Source: Cymodocea nodosa
Lineage: Eukaryota; Streptophyta; Magnoliopsida; Alismatales; Cymodoceaceae
NCBI GenBank assembly: GCA_036874045.1
Contig: CM072341.1
Span: 17,930,501 to 17,994,500 of the forward strand
Length of the DNA stretch: 64,000 bases
Reading direction: 5' to 3'
The position numbers were made by a program, and so were the translations under genes. Positions within the stretch are counted from its first letter, which is position 1. Every line of letters starts with the position of its first letter. The notes beneath the pieces were generated by a model. The model was not told the DNA's origin and searched no databases. It saw only the letters and a program-made list of their open reading frames with translations. Shown one piece after another: positions 1 through 13,500 of this stretch.

Positions 1-639
1 TTTGCTTGATTGTGCTCTTCTGCATGGATCTTTTCCTGGAAATCGTTTTTTTGCTGATGGTTGCGTTTGTTGTGTGGGAGTCTAGACCATTGAAGCGGAG
101 TGTTGTTGTGATCACAGACTAGTTAGGCGTGATCACATGAGATTTTGTTTTACCGGCCAGTCTCATTACCTCATTCGGACACGGTAGGATTGCTTCGATC
201 TGGACATGCAATTTCCAGTCGTTTGTTGCTGCTTAGTAGAGGATCTAAGATTGAATTTGGATTAGATTTGCTCAACATCCAATATCCAGAGCATCACAGG
301 TTATGGCGTAACCGTAGACTCACTATAGCACCACTCGGAAAGACAAATATGCGTATTCTCCTTGCTGCTAACATAAAATCACATGTTCCCTTACAGTCAT
401 GGACGGTTGTTTGCATTCGAGTTTTTACCTATAACTAGTAACCTATGTTTTGTATTCATTTTTTTGAAGGGAAAATTGTAATTGTAGACACACACACACA
501 GAGAGGACATGGAGCTCCTTAAGTAGATTTTGTATCTAGATCAGTTCAGTAGTAGCAAATGCCAATTCAGATGTAGCTCCTTAAGGTTGTGTGATTTAGT
601 GAATTGGAGTCCCCATTCAGATGCATGTTTTAGATGACA
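1..639. other. No recognisable exon; probably intronic or upstream flank
   Basis: I find no supported coding sequence here. The longest open stretch (about 145-438, +) resembles no family I know and has no clear splice context. The B-box gene downstream lacks its first exon, so if that gene is intact this stretch lies inside its first intron. A short CA repeat is present near 488-502. The only firm statement is that the expected B-box exon 1 is not visible here. Confidence 0.4.
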
Positions 640-860
640 CTAAATCCTTTTTATATTAGACCAGTGTTCTTCAATAATGCAGTGAAGAAAATGAGAGACT
701 CTGCCGACAGAGCATGCAACATCTAACCTAGTAATTGTCAAATATTGTAGAGCATTAATGGCACTTCCATAAAGAATGGTATTTGCCAGGATACCTTGTG
801 GTAAATAATGGTACCTTGTGGTACTTCTAAAAAGATACATTGTGATAAATAAAAAGGGAT
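640..860 (-). mobile_element. Ty1/copia reverse transcriptase remnant
   Basis: The minus-strand translation contains a block reading ALQYLTITRLDVACSVGRV followed by SHFLHCIIEEHW. This is the late reverse transcriptase segment of copia polyproteins (usual form ALQYLTITRPDI...V..FMH.PTEEHW). Only about 65 residues survive and no LTR is attached. It sits in the apparent first intron of the B-box gene and belongs to a different copia lineage from the larger element at 2140-5181. Confidence 0.55.
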
Positions 861-1949
861 GTGTTGGAGATGATGAAAGAGTATCAAAGTTAATGGAGTT
901 TATTCATAAGATGACAGAACCAAACATGAGGAATTTACTTGAGCCCTTAGGATTTGTTTATACACTTAGAATTTAAATTTCATAAAATTTGAATTCTCTT
1001 AAAATTTGAATTCTTTTAAAATTTGAATTCTACAGAATTTGACAAAAAGAATTCGAAATTTAGTTGTTTATGCACGTTCAAGAATTTGACGAAAATTGAA
1101 ATTCAGTTATTTGTGCATATAACATAATTGAACGTTTAGGAATTTGATGGAATTGATTTTTAATGAAATTAAGTAATAAATTGAAGTAATTAGTAAAAAT
1201 GTAATTAATCAAGGAAATTATTTCAATTAAATTAAATATTTATATATCATTTAGATCATTAAATTAAATATTCATATATCATTTATCAATTAATTATGTC
1301 ATTATTCCATTTAGATCACTCCATCTATTTCATATAAAATTAGATTATCTATGTATTTCACTTAAATAAAAAATTACAAAAAATATAAGATCTTAGTTGT
1401 GCTTCATGTTTAAAATAACAAAAAGTAAATTACATTATCAAAGTCTATTTCAAACAACAAAATGTAATTTACAATAAATATGTTTATTGTGATGCTTGCA
1501 ATTCTTGCATTCATGACTATCTCACATTGCGTTCATGATATTTTCACAAAATTTATTTACAATTATTTTCCTTTGCTCTTGAGTGTCGTTCCCAATAGTG
1601 TTAACTATTTCATATTGTCTTTTTTCATTTGTAGAGTATTGAGCTTGTACATCACGTTCATCTTCTTGTAATTTATCTTCAAGATATTGACATAAGTTTG
1701 TTCTATCTACTTTACAAATGAAATTGTGAATTAAAAAATATGTATATAACTTGACAACAATTACATAGAAATTTACATTACAAAAGGAATATATAATATG
1801 TAAAGATTCTAGTATGGGATAGACTATCCATAGTAAAAAGGTAAAGTTGGGAGTTATAGAATTCTTGAAACTATCATTGCCAACATTTGCCAAAAAAAAA
1901 GAAGGATCTATGAGAAGTGTATTAGTGATTGCACCACATTAGGATTTTA
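861..1949. repeat. AT-rich stretch with short direct repeats
   Basis: No gene is visible. Between about 974 and 1060 the phrase AAATTTGAATTCT and close variants recurs several times as imperfect short direct repeats, followed by more than 400 bases of very AT-rich sequence. Open stretches here (for example 1522-1893, -) are low-complexity and match no family I recognise. Confidence 0.4.
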
Positions 1950-2115
1950 TTTAGGATTTTTCCTTTTGCAAAAGACAAAAGAGTCAATTATGCTTCAAGA
2001 GAGTGCATTAAATTGGTGGGAGACTGAGAAACAACTTTGCAAGTTAGGAAGAGAAACATGGACCTAAAGGGTCTTTAGGGAAACATTTTTGAAAATGTGC
2101 TACCCATCTAGTACT
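1950..2115 (+). mobile_element. Ty3/gypsy gag remnant
   Basis: The plus-strand translation around 1985-2110 reads QESALNWWETEKQL, then FRETFLKM and CYPS. This resembles the retrotransposon gag core of Ty3/gypsy elements, where a WW pair is followed by an F..F pattern and a (K)YFP-like ending. A stop codon interrupts it. It abuts the end of the minus-strand copia element, so the two are probably separate insertions. Confidence 0.45.
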
Positions 2116-2139
2116 ACATATGGATAATAATATCAAATA

Positions 2140-5100
2140 AGGGATGTTAAATATAAGTACGAGTATCCTTGTAAAGGGCAATGAGATGATCATTATGGTT
2201 GACTATGGGTTTACCTCATAGCTTGAGTTAGAGGATTGAGGTAGGGTAGTAGGAGCAAGTCATGGTTGTTAAGTGTAGACCTATAGGAGAGGAGAAGGTG
2301 TAGCATTTGGCATAAGTGTATCCTCTGGTACGACACTTGGGTCACTACTAATAGGAAGGGGACTAGGGATAGGAGTGTTAAGTCCTTCACTAAAAGTGGA
2401 ACTAATGGCAAAAAAGTAGAATTGAGACTAAAAAAAGGTGATATCCATGGAGATGTAGTATTTGTGAATAGATAAATGGTAGAGCCTATACCTTTTTTAA
2501 GAGCAAGGGTATCTAACAAATAAACATTTGAGAGTCTAAGGAAAAAGTTTGTCAAGATCAGGAGAGATTCTAAACAAATACAACACACTCAAAGACCTTA
2601 GGAGGTAAGGAGAACAATTTTTGATTCAGGTAGAGATGACTTAGGGGAATAACACCACCTAAGGAAGAAGAAGACATCCTGTTGATGAGGCAGATAATAG
2701 TAAGGATGACATCAGACCAAAAGTGTTTGAGAACATAGACATGTAGCATAAGAGTGCGAATAACATCAAAGATGTAACAATATTTTTTCTCTGCAACCTC
2801 ATTCTACGTGGAAGTATGTGGACACGTAGTCTGATGTATAATGCCAAGAGAGGAGCAAATGGCTTGAAACTTACGTTACTTAAATTCTAGGACAAGTATC
2901 AAATTGGTTTTTAATTTTAGTCAAAAAAGTTTTGAATACATCAACTATAGTATGATAATTTTTGAGAAGATAAATCCAAGAAACATGAGAGTAATCATTA
3001 ACAAATATAATGTAATAACAATGATCACTAATAGACTTATACAATTAAAACCTTAAATATCATAATGAAGTAAATCAAACATATTTGAGATTGACGACAG
3101 ACTTAACCGCTTAAAGGTAGCACGAGTATATTTCTCAAACTAATAAGACTCATATTGGAAAGGAGATAGACATCTACAAAAGGGCCTGATGAAATTTGTT
3201 CTAAGAGAGGTGACCTAAGTGGTAATGTCAAAGGATGGAAGATTCTGTACTCATCATGTAGGTGACCAACCCTTGAGGCATGTGATCATGAATCAAAAAA
3301 TAAATATTGTTGCTATGTTTATATCTTAAATCAATCCTTTGACTTGTCTGTAAGTTTTGAAAGATATAATGAAAAGAGAAAAAAGTTATAAACAGGATAA
3401 TTATTTAGTAATAGTACTAATAGACAAAAGATTAAAAGAGAGGTTAGGTACATAAAAGATATTGTTTAATCATATTTAAGAGAAAACCTGAACCTCTTCT
3501 TTATCAAATACAGGGTATGAACGATCATCAATAATGGTGATAGTAGACTTGTCATTGAGATAGGATAGACGGTCAAAAAGAGATAAAGTCCTGATATGTG
3601 TGAAGAGAATTTAAAGTTAATTACCTAGGGCTTATTGCCAAAGGCAATGAGAGTAGAGCTATTAGTAATACTTGAGGTGGAGGCATGAATGCTTATAACA
3701 CTAGAGTCTAATATCTATGATCGAAGAAGACGTTCATAGTTGGCTTATGAGATAGTATTAGTAGGTTCTCTTAAGACATCAATGTCAACGGTAGCAACAG
3801 ACTCTATACTAACGTAAGCCATCGTTGAAAGTTTTCCTCATTTGTTATAATACATTTCTAACCTGTGACCAAACCCATTGCACCATTAACATTTTGGACG
3901 TTGTCTATGACCTCTATGTCCTAAATGACCTCTTCCTTTACTTTTTGAAGTTGCAAGAGTAGATTATTAGGCTATGGGAGTATCAGTTGATGGTGTGGAG
4001 ACTCATAGGGCCTAAGAAATGTTTCCTCTAAATCAAGCATAGATTTAGTTCTAAGAATAGAACCACAAATTTGTGATGTAATCTCTAGGTTAATGCTAGC
4101 TAGAAAGCTAGCCATGACAAACTCCTCTTGATACTGAAGAAAGGTGACTAAGTTTGTAGTTAGAGGTTGATAGTAGTTGAGTTTGTCAAGTAGACCATGT
4201 AAGATATTGTAATGTTCCTGACATATCTTGCCACCTTGCTTCAAATTGATAATCTGCTCGTACACTTGAAAAACCTTGAAAATATTTTTCTCGTGACCAT
4301 AGGTTTTTCGTAAACTATCTCAAATTTTCTTGATGAGAAGTAACATGACTACTTCATATGCAATAGTTGGCTCCATATTAGAGAGCATCCAAGATATGAT
4401 GACGACATAATCTGTCTTCCAATCCTTATATGTTTTGCCCTTGACATTTGATAGAGGATTGTATAGACGATCTTTCCTGCGATAACCTTTAAGGATAGTC
4501 TCAAAGTTTTAAACCATAAAAGGTAATTGATTCCATTAAATTTTTCCATAATTCTAGGAAAATTCTTGCTGAATAGATCTTGTGAACTCATTGTAGTGGA
4601 ATAGCATAACAGGAAAATTCTTGAATTTAGTGGACAGACCGTGTACCAACAAAGGGACAAACAACACATGAAGGAGTGGTGGACAAACACAACATCACCC
4701 CTTTTAGAAGGTCTCGTACGCATAGACTCATCTCGATTGGAAGGAGAGACTTGCCGTGTGATGTAGATGAGACAAATGTCCTTATGTATACGTAGATGAT
4801 TGGAAAAAAAGGAGCGCTTTCTCACATTCTTCTCTAACGTGCAACACAGATGAGACACATAAGCAAGTCTGCTCGCATTCTTCTCTAGCATACAACATAG
4901 ACAAGATAGACTTTCTCGTGTTCAGCTGGTTGTGGAGATGAAGACGGATTGACAACAAGCACGAAATGGGATGGTTGTAAAGGACTGATGATAGCTAGAG
5001 AGGGAAGACTGGAGGTTTAAAACTATTTGCTTTGATACAAAGTTGAAGAAACTCTTATTTCCTTAACTTCATTGTGTTGTACAAGTTACATAGGTATATA

Positions 5101-5181
5101 TATATACATACATACATGATGGAGCACTATAACATAAGTGGGTGATCCAAGGGTACATTATTCTTGAGATGATTTAAGACA
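2140..5181 (-). mobile_element. Ty1/copia retrotransposon, 3'-truncated
   Basis: Read on the minus strand, this begins with an LTR (5044-5181) and a primer-binding-like site. A gag start near 4590 follows, with the motif FNGINYLLW, then the UBN2-type gag domain (4265-3972), a protease and integrase region with many lesions (about 3900-2850), and the integrase/RT linker (2650-2210). The sequence stops near 2140, so reverse transcriptase, RNase H and the 3' LTR are missing. Stop codons and frameshifts are frequent, so it is dead. It is closely related to the element at 30539-34330. It lies upstream of the B-box exons, antisense to that gene. Confidence 0.75.
5044..5181 (-). repeat. 5' LTR (138 bp) of the minus-strand copia element
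   Basis: The minus-strand sequence begins TGTCTTAAATC and ends ...TTCTTCA, followed at once by TTTGTATCAAAGC. That resembles the initiator-Met tRNA primer-binding site (usual form TGGTATCAGAGC). Its central part aligns with the LTR at 30539-30679, including the run of TA/CA steps and the GGTGATC-GGTACATTATT block. Confidence 0.65.
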
Positions 5182-5384
5182 TAATTATAAATGGATGATT
5201 CCACTCCGATGTAAATATTGTTTTTGCCTTTAGATATATATGATGAATATTTCTGATTAATAGGTTATACCTTTTAAGTAAGTATCCAACCTTGTAATAT
5301 TAAAGAGAGATTTTTCATACATCTTTAATTTTTTTTTGTGTGATTTTTCTTTCTTTAACAATATGATGATTATCATAGTTCTTC

Positions 5385-5545
5385 AAGACGTGACAATCAA
5401 TGTCAAGTTGACGAAGGATTCAGTCTTTAAATATAGTAAGAGATAACATTACATTTATGGTTACAAGATAGACAAAAGAAATAAAGGTTTCATTGAAGTC
5501 TACACTAGGAGCTTAATGATAACTTTTGCAACACGTCTATCATGC
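5385..5545 (-). mobile_element. Ty1/copia reverse transcriptase remnant, second lineage
   Basis: The minus strand around 5530-5440 reads like the start of copia reverse transcriptase: a degraded VAKGYHQ block, then nucleotides for VDFNETF in the context of the usual motif GVDFNETFSPVV. Frameshifts and a stop are present. It lies between the LTR at 5044-5181 and the first visible B-box exon. Confidence 0.5.
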
Positions 5546-5683
5546 TATGGATTCAATTCTCTTTTTTTTATTCAATTTATCAATATGTATCCAACTATAT
5601 TTTATGAGACAAATGGAGGAACAAGAGACCGGGCGCCATTTTGATTGGAATAAGGGTTTATCTTTCCTTTGTACTGGTTATAG

Positions 5684-6384
5684 GTGCACCAGTGCAATAA
5701 GCTTGCTAGTCGTCATGTTCGCGTAGGACTAGCTGATTCGAGTGAAGTTCCAAACTGTGATATATGTGAAAATGCTCCTGGTAGGTCCAATCTTAAGGGT
5801 TTTATCCTTTGAAATGCGTGCTTTTAATTCTCCTTGTTCTTTTCTGAATTGGATGCAGCTTTCTTTTACTGTGGGATAGATGGGGCCTCTCTTTGCTTTC
5901 AATGTGATATGATTGTTCATGTTGGGGGCAAAAAAACCCATGTAAGATATCTTATGTTGAGGCAGAGGGTCGAGGTTAGCCACTACCATTTGCCATGCTC
6001 ACCTTATTGGTGCATGTGAAAAGATTTAACTAGGTTATTTGCAGTTTCTAGGAGATAAGCCCAGCATCGACCCTTCATCAGAGCCCATGCACGCTGCCAA
6101 TAATCAAAAGGAGCAGAATCATGCACCAGAACAGATGGTAAAAGATAAGATCCAGTCAAATGGGGTACCTTTTGCAGTGCTGGATGGAAACACTTGTGAC
6201 ATAGGAAGCAAGGATGCTAAAATGATTGATGTGAATGCATGCCCCAGACTTGCTCTTGGACAATCTTCAAATGCTCAGGTATATCCATCACATTCTGTAC
6301 CTCGGTGTCGAGCACTTTTTGTCTGCTAAAGCTATTGCTTCACTGTGTGCAACATTGTCCATGACACAGGATCAGATGGCTTGA
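5684..6384 (+). CDS. Double B-box zinc finger protein, BBX18/BBX19 type (3' exons, possibly decaying)
   Basis: Visible exons are 5684-5780, 5859-5974, 6045-6278 and a last exon from 6370. The product is a plant transcriptional co-regulator of the light, circadian and photomorphogenesis network. The first exon codes [18 protein letters not shown] and the start of the second B-box (CDICENAPA). The next gives [24 protein letters not shown] and LRQRVE, completing the Cys/His zinc ligands. The third codes FLGDKP and a variable tail. Acceptors and donors join in frame up to 6278. The first B-box start (MRTLCD... in the family) is missing and must lie upstream of base 1 if it exists. The last exon is out of phase with the family tail: in frame it ends DQMA at 6384, whereas the family-like tail (NLVPIAPYRSD, ending at 6449) is in the +1 frame. 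Several conserved residues are changed (THG to THV, FPGDKP to FLGDKP). It could be a functional divergent paralogue or a decaying copy. Confidence 0.75.
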
Positions 6385-7590
6385 GTCGTGGCAAAAATGA
6401 CGTCAATTTAGTTCCAATAGCGCCTTACAGAAGTGACGCAGGGATATGAGTGGTGTTGTAAATTCATCCCGCTAGTTTCTCTACATCCGTCGCATGCAGA
6501 CACGAGGCATCTCCCTCTCTTTCCATCTTGTACAATCTTTAGCGTCTTCATTAAAGTTCCAATGTCCAAAAAATTTCAGGTTAAATAAAGCATGTTATTT
6601 CTCTGTTTGTATCATCAATCATTATGCATGCTGTTCTTTTAAATGCTGAGTTGCCCTTGCAAATGCTGTACAAACGTTTTCTGTACTTCTACTGTTAGAT
6701 GCAATCTGTACAAATCATAAGTGTCATCTTCTTCTTCTTTTCGACAAATCATGAGTGTGTCTGTGGAAAAGCATATAATAACCATCGGCTCGAGATCTTC
6801 AAATGGCACGAAGGAGTACTTGCTGTCATTCTTTTCAGTGTTATTCATGGCTGTAAGAATGGTAAAAAGCATTCTCCTTTGAAGGGCCGAAGGCTATATC
6901 GCATCCATATTAGTAGATTTGGGCGTCGTTATCTTTTTGTGTAATCACCGTTTTAGATAATGGTATTATCGTGTGTATATTACTGTAGTTTTATGTAATT
7001 TCGTAAAACTATGTTTAATTATAGATAGCATCGATCATAAATTAATAATGCTTGTAGTTCATGGTAGATTGTCTAGACGGTGGATGGGGTTTACAGATAC
7101 AAGTAGGAATGCGGGGGAAAAATTATTCTCGCTTTTTCTCTTTTTAACGTAGGCAAAACTCCTTTTCCCGACGGTGGCATCCATTTGAGTCTCCATATTT
7201 ACGAATTAACAAGGTTGAGCATCCAAACATATATAGTTGGGTTTAGAGTGAAAAAATATAAATATGCAGTGAATATCACAAGTGCATATCAGTAACTATC
7301 TTATCTGGTTAAAATAATTTAAAAAAATTAAACCACATTTCTTGTTTTCCCAAAGATGGTTAGTTCTCTTTATTGTGCAGGTGAAACAGACACAAGATTT
7401 AATAAACATCATTTAAGGTATTTTAAAAATTACTAAAATGAATCCATGCTTAATCGGTGGACCAGTGAAAATTTAGAACTGCAATTAGAATAAGGTATAA
7501 TTTTCCTTAAAATATTTACCAACTTGTCACTTCATCTTGTACCCTAGGGACCTCCACAGATCACACAAAAATAGTCTCATCCTCCGCCAT
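6385..7590 (+). other. BBX 3' untranslated region and promoter/5' UTR of the S28 protease gene
   Basis: No further coding sequence is supported. The first part, to about 6950, is the probable 3' UTR of the B-box gene, with an AATAAA-like TAAATAAAG near 6584. The rest is AT-rich and precedes the protease start codon. A weak TATA-like TATAATTTT at about 7496-7504 lies some 90 bases upstream of the ATG at 7591. That distance suits a plant core promoter, but the motif is weak. Confidence 0.35.
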
Positions 7591-10500
7591 ATGATGCCGT
7601 CGTCGAGGTTCCTCTCCCTCGACCTCCTCGTCTCTGCTCTCATGCTGTTGCTGATTCTGCCGCTAGTGCTTTTGCAATTGCCTCAGGTAGAGTCCCAGCG
7701 GTTCCTCTCCCCGGTCTACAGCGACTCCGTTTATCTGACCAAGGACGAGCACTGGATCAACCAGACGCTCGACCACTTCTCCCCCACCGTGAGCTCTCCA
7801 CCTCCTACTCTTTAATACCGCCATCTTACTGGTTGTTGGATGATGTTACGGGACGAGGTTTGCGTTGAAGGGTCCTTCCTTTGTTTCTTGCATGCAATAT
7901 GTTGCGTTTCGTGAATTTGTTTCTTCCTCCTCCTCTCGGATGGTCGCTTGTTTTAATGCGTGTTGTGATGGAGGTTCCGAAGTTTCTGGACGGGAGAGAC
8001 TCGGCTAACGTCTTTTCTTATTCGGTGCAGCAAAGTGGGAGTAAGAGTGTAAGACGTTAGTCTTGCAACCGTTCTCCAACGTCCTTGAATGGTTGCGAGA
8101 GGACTAATTAATCTGTAGCAGTGTATTTGCGTTGTAGATTCTCCGTTAGCTGTTAACAATCCGCATCGTTTGAAATGGAATGAAGTGGTATTGGATTTTT
8201 TGTAAGTGTTGATGGTTTATTGCAATTTACTTCGGTCTATTTCTTGGCTTGAAGTGAAGCGTCTTAAATTTTTTCTATTGTTGTGTTTTGTCTTCAAAAG
8301 CAACATTAAAGTTAATTAGGACACGTGTTTTAATGTCATTAAATCATCATCTGGATTAAATTTCTCTCTATTTGTTCTCATGCTATGTCATCTCTTTATA
8401 ACTAGACATCATTCCTTAGAACGAACCCTGTAAATTGTCTAGTCAAATCCACTTGTCTAAAGTGTTTTTCGATGAGCCACCTCCTCTTGGTCTGTTCATA
8501 TCATTTGTTGTGCCTAGTGAGGCTTCTTTCCCTTCGGAGGAAAAATTTGTGAGTCTGTGTAGACCTCCACCTGATTCAGCTTTATTGCCTTTGCCAAAGC
8601 AAGGAATGTCTACATAATTGGTTAGTCTAGAGTTCAATTGGATGAAGTGTTCAAAGTGGGTGCCCTTTGGGTTGATGAGGAGCATGCCTGCTCTCTAACC
8701 CTTGCTCATTGAAGAATCATTGATGTGTAGGAAGTACTCTAGATGTACGTTGCATAAAAAGTTAGGAACTTATTTCCATGTCTAGGCAGATGTTTGTAAA
8801 CATTTATATTGGATAGGGAGTATTCTAGATTTTTGCTATGGACATCCATGACACTGTGGATGATAGCTAGAGTTCTCCAGATGTCCATTAACAAGTAGAT
8901 GGGTTGATGCATGAAGGTCAAGACATATGTTTGAATGTTTGATGACGGTTGTTAGTTTTGGTGTACCTCTTTGTCGATCCATTTACTTGTAAATGGATAT
9001 TCATTTAGTGTAGGGTATATTTACCTATTTGTTATGCAATAGAAGATTAACTTCTTTCATTTTAAACTTGGTATCAAAGCAAGGGCTTCTATACTCACCC
9101 TTGTTTCTCGACCGTCGACGAAGACTCACCCTTCCTACTGTAGACGCATCTCCGTACCCTTCCTTCAAGCTTCTTCCTGCCTAGAGCTCTTTCGGTACTT
9201 CGCAGAGTCTTTTCTTTCGTAGAGTCTTTTCTTTCAGTACCATTGTTGCTGTTAGCGATGTCGTCGATCGACATCGAACATGTCATCAATGTTGTCTGGC
9301 TAACGTCGACTGCTCGAAGATGAACATGTCATCTGGCCACTATCGAGTTGAACAGTCGACTACTCGAAGATGAGATGGATAGTCTAGTCTGCCATCCTCG
9401 TCTCTTCTAGATAGTCCCATCTGATAGATAGTCCTGTACGTCATCGTCCTTTGATTTGCTATAGTGCAATAGTGTCCTCCATCAATTTGCTATAGTGTCT
9501 TCTGTCGATTACTATAGTTTTGCTACAGTGATTGCCATAGTGTTACCCCCTGTCCAGTTTTCTTTAGTTGGTGGCTCTTAGCTTTTCCACATCCGCTCAA
9601 GGAAATCAGAGTGTTCCTCTACTTGTTCGACATTTTCCAGGCATTTCTGAATGTCTAAATGGTCCTAATTATATTTTATGGACCTAGACCTTCGAAACAA
9701 TAGTGATAGGTTACTACTAGGAGCATCATTTACATCTGCCTCCATTAGATGTTAAAGATCCAACCTATAAAGATTGGTATGCTGCTATTATTTCATGGAT
9801 TTTGTCTAGTATGGAGTCATCTGTCGCTTGCAATGTATCCATGCTACGTCCAGCTTGAGAGATGTGGGTTACTCTACGATGGATGTATAGTCATGAAAAG
9901 TAGGATTGCCAGCAATGTATATGACAACTTGATTATCACAATGTAGAGGCATAGGACCACATTCACCCACCCCCAACTCTTACATCAAGGCCTTTAACCA
10001 AATGAGTTCAAATATAGCATTAGACTTGGCCCGATACTCAGCTTCAACACTAGACGTTGAGACAATGCTCTGTTTCTTGCTACGCCAAGTAACCAGATTT
10101 TCTCCAAGAAAGGTTAGATAACCAAAAGTAGATTTTCTATCAATTTGATTACTAGCATATCCAGCATCGGCAAAATCCTCAATCTGTAAGTATCCATGCT
10201 TCCCATATAGAAGACATTTTCTAGGAGCCTTTTTTATATAAGATAAGACTTGAACTGCTCCCTACCAATAAATCTCACGTAGAACATGCATAAATTGACT
10301 AAGGAGATTAACAACATAGGAAATATTAGGTCTAGTGACATTTAAATAGATGAGTTTCCCAATGAGCCTTCTATATTGCCTTGGTTGATCATATAGAGGA
10401 GTGCTCTCTTTCCAAAAGGAGTGGTTAGGCTTAATAGAAGTGCTTTCAGGTTTACAACCCTTAAGACCTATTTCTTTCAAAAGATATATCGAGACAAGCA

Positions 10501-13500
10501 TTACTTCTCCTTTGAGATAAAGAGAGACCTCCCTTGGAGAATGCAAACTCGATTCCTAAGAAATATCAAGGTGTGCCCATATCTTTTGTAGCAAAATTCT
10601 GACGAAAAAAATGCTTTGTCTCATTAATACTCTCTATGTCACTACCTGTCAACAACATATCATTAACATTTACAGGAAGAATGACAATGCCCCGTGAGAT
10701 ATGTTTAATAAAAAGAGAGTTATCAACTTTTCAACTATCAAAACCTTCGCTCCACATAACATTGCTGAATTTTTTAAACTAAGCCTTAGGGTTCTATTTG
10801 AGTCCATAGATGGTCTTATTAAGAGAACACACCTGAAACTCCTCCTGAACAACATATCCTAGAGGTTGGTCTATAAACACTTGCTCATCCAAATCCCCAT
10901 AAAGGAATACATTCTTCACATCAAGTTGTGTCAAAGACCAAGACTGATTAACTGCCATGGAAAGGACTCGTATAGAATCAAGTTGTGCCACAGGAGAAAA
11001 AGTTTCTGAATAGTCCACTCCATATTCTTGAGAAAAACTTCGAGCAACCAGCTGAGCCTTGTACTGATCTACAAAGTCGTCAATCTTATGTTTGATGGTG
11101 AAAATCCATCTATAAGAGAGTACACTTGTCTTTTAGGACATGGAACCAAATCCCAAGTGTCACAAGTCAACAAGGCATCCATCTCTTCATTCATAGCCAC
11201 CTTCCAATGAGGAACTTGAAGAGCTTTTGTAGCATTCTTGGGTAAATCCTTGGTGGAAATAGCAAGGGTGAAATCACGGAATGTGGAATTAAGGTTATCA
11301 TAAAAAACAAAATTGGATAAAGGATGAGAAGTGCATGCCCGAGTCCCTTTATGATGGGCAATCGACAAGTCATCAATAGGCAAAATTGAAGCAGACTCAC
11401 ATTCAGGAGTAGAGGTTGGCTTAGGTGTAGCAGAATGCTCAATGGAAGGTGGGCGTGGTCTTCAACTATATAGCTGAAGTGGTTGTTGATGGTATGTATG
11501 TTTAGACTCTGACTCAATGGAAGATGTAAGAGGGTCATGATTAATCTCAAGAGGACCAAGAATAAGGGTGGATAGGTGTTCATCAAGAAGTGAAGAAGAT
11601 TCATCGACATTGTTAAAATAGGATTGAGATTCAAAGAATGTGACATCCATAGAAACATAATATTTCTTAGTAGAGGGATGATAGAAACGATACCCTTTTT
11701 GGGTTCGAAAATACCCAACAAAAATACATTTAAATGTTTGAGGAGATAATTTGTCAAGACTAGGAGATAAATCTTGAGTAAAGGCAATACATCCAAAAAT
11801 CTTGAGAGGTATAGAAAATAATTTCTTATCAAGGTAGAGGTGATGAAGAGGAATTTCTCCCTCTAAGAGGGAAGAAGGCATTTGATTGATGAGGTAGGTA
11901 GCAGTGAGAATGACATTGAACTATAAGTATTTAGGAACTTTGATTTCACACATGAGAGTCCGAGCTACATCTAAAATGTGTCGATGTTTCTACTTAGCAA
12001 CATCATTTTGTTGAGAGGTATGTGGATAAGTGGTTTTATGTACAATTCCAGAAGAAGAACAAATAGATTGAAAAAAGGTTTGCATAAACTCAAAAACATT
12101 ATAGTGCACACAATTTTAGGGCAAACAGAGAATTGATTTTGTATTTCAGCAAGAAATTCTTTAAAAACACTAACAACATTATGATGATCTTTCAACAAAT
12201 AAACCTAAGATACACGAGAATAATCATCAACAAATACAACATAATATTTGTGACCTCTAATAGATGAAACCCGACTAAGGTCTCAAACATCATTGTTAGT
12301 ATGTGTGGGTATTGTATCTGGGTATATGGATCCTCTCCTATATGTATACCCTCTATGTAACCTATTTTCATGTGATGAATCAATTTTTCCCTCTCCTTCT
12401 TCACAACATGGTATCAGAGCCCTAGGGTTCGTTTTCCTACTGCCACCACTGTCAGAACCTTGGTTCTGTCATTGCTGTCGGAAATCAAGTTCCGCAGCCG
12501 TCGCCGGTCTTCTCCCTGTGCCACCACTACCGCCGCCGCCTACGCCACTGCGACCACCGCCACGGGTTTCCCCTCTGTGCGGGATTCCCTTTTCCTTTTC
12601 CTTCTTCACAATAGAGAGGTTGTGAAGTCCACCAAAAAAAAAAAAAAAATTGTCATCTTGGATGGTGACTACTATGGTATTCTAGGTCAGCTAGTTTGCT
12701 GATTTCTGTGCAGAAGGTGGCTACTGAATCTACCAGTATTGCAGAAGGAAGTTGCTGAACTCTCCTAGTTTGTGGGATGTTGTTCCAAGACTCGATGATA
12801 CATCTCATTTCTGGACTATCCGTGAAGCTGAATGAATTCAACTATCACACATGGTCACTGAGCTTTCTCACCTTTGTTGCTCCTTAAAGGAAGAACAAAG
12901 ATCTGACCTAGCCTCTAGTCGATATCAGAGACGCCACCTATGATGATTGGTTTGTAGATGATGCTACAGTTATCACTTGGCTAGAGAACAATATTGAACC
13001 ATTCGTGGCTAAGGGAGTAATGATGCTTCGTCTTGCCAAGTTGATTTGGGACACCCTGCGGCAAATGTATGCCGAAGAGAGAAACATTTTGAAGGAATAT
13101 GATGTTTATGAACAAATTTCAACCTAAAGATGGCTAGTCAGTTTGTACAAGAGTATTATGGGACTATGAGGTTCTTATTTGAGGAGTTAAATGTCCTACA
13201 ACCCTCTACCACTGACTTGGCAACTCTACAGAAGTACAGAAATGATTTGCAGGTGGTTGCTTTCCTTTATGGTCTTCCCTAGGAGTTGGTTTCCTAGGTT
13301 CGGGGGCATCTGCTTGGGGGGGACACTACACCGGATCTTGGATCTGCCTTTGCTAGGGCTTTACGTATCTCTAAGGCTACCTTGTGGCGGGCGTAGAACC
13401 CTCAGACAGTTCAGCCATTGCTGTGAAAGGGAAATAGGAAAGCCGCTCCAACTCAGGGACATGACAAGCAGGCATTGGGCGACGTAGTCTCGCATATTCA

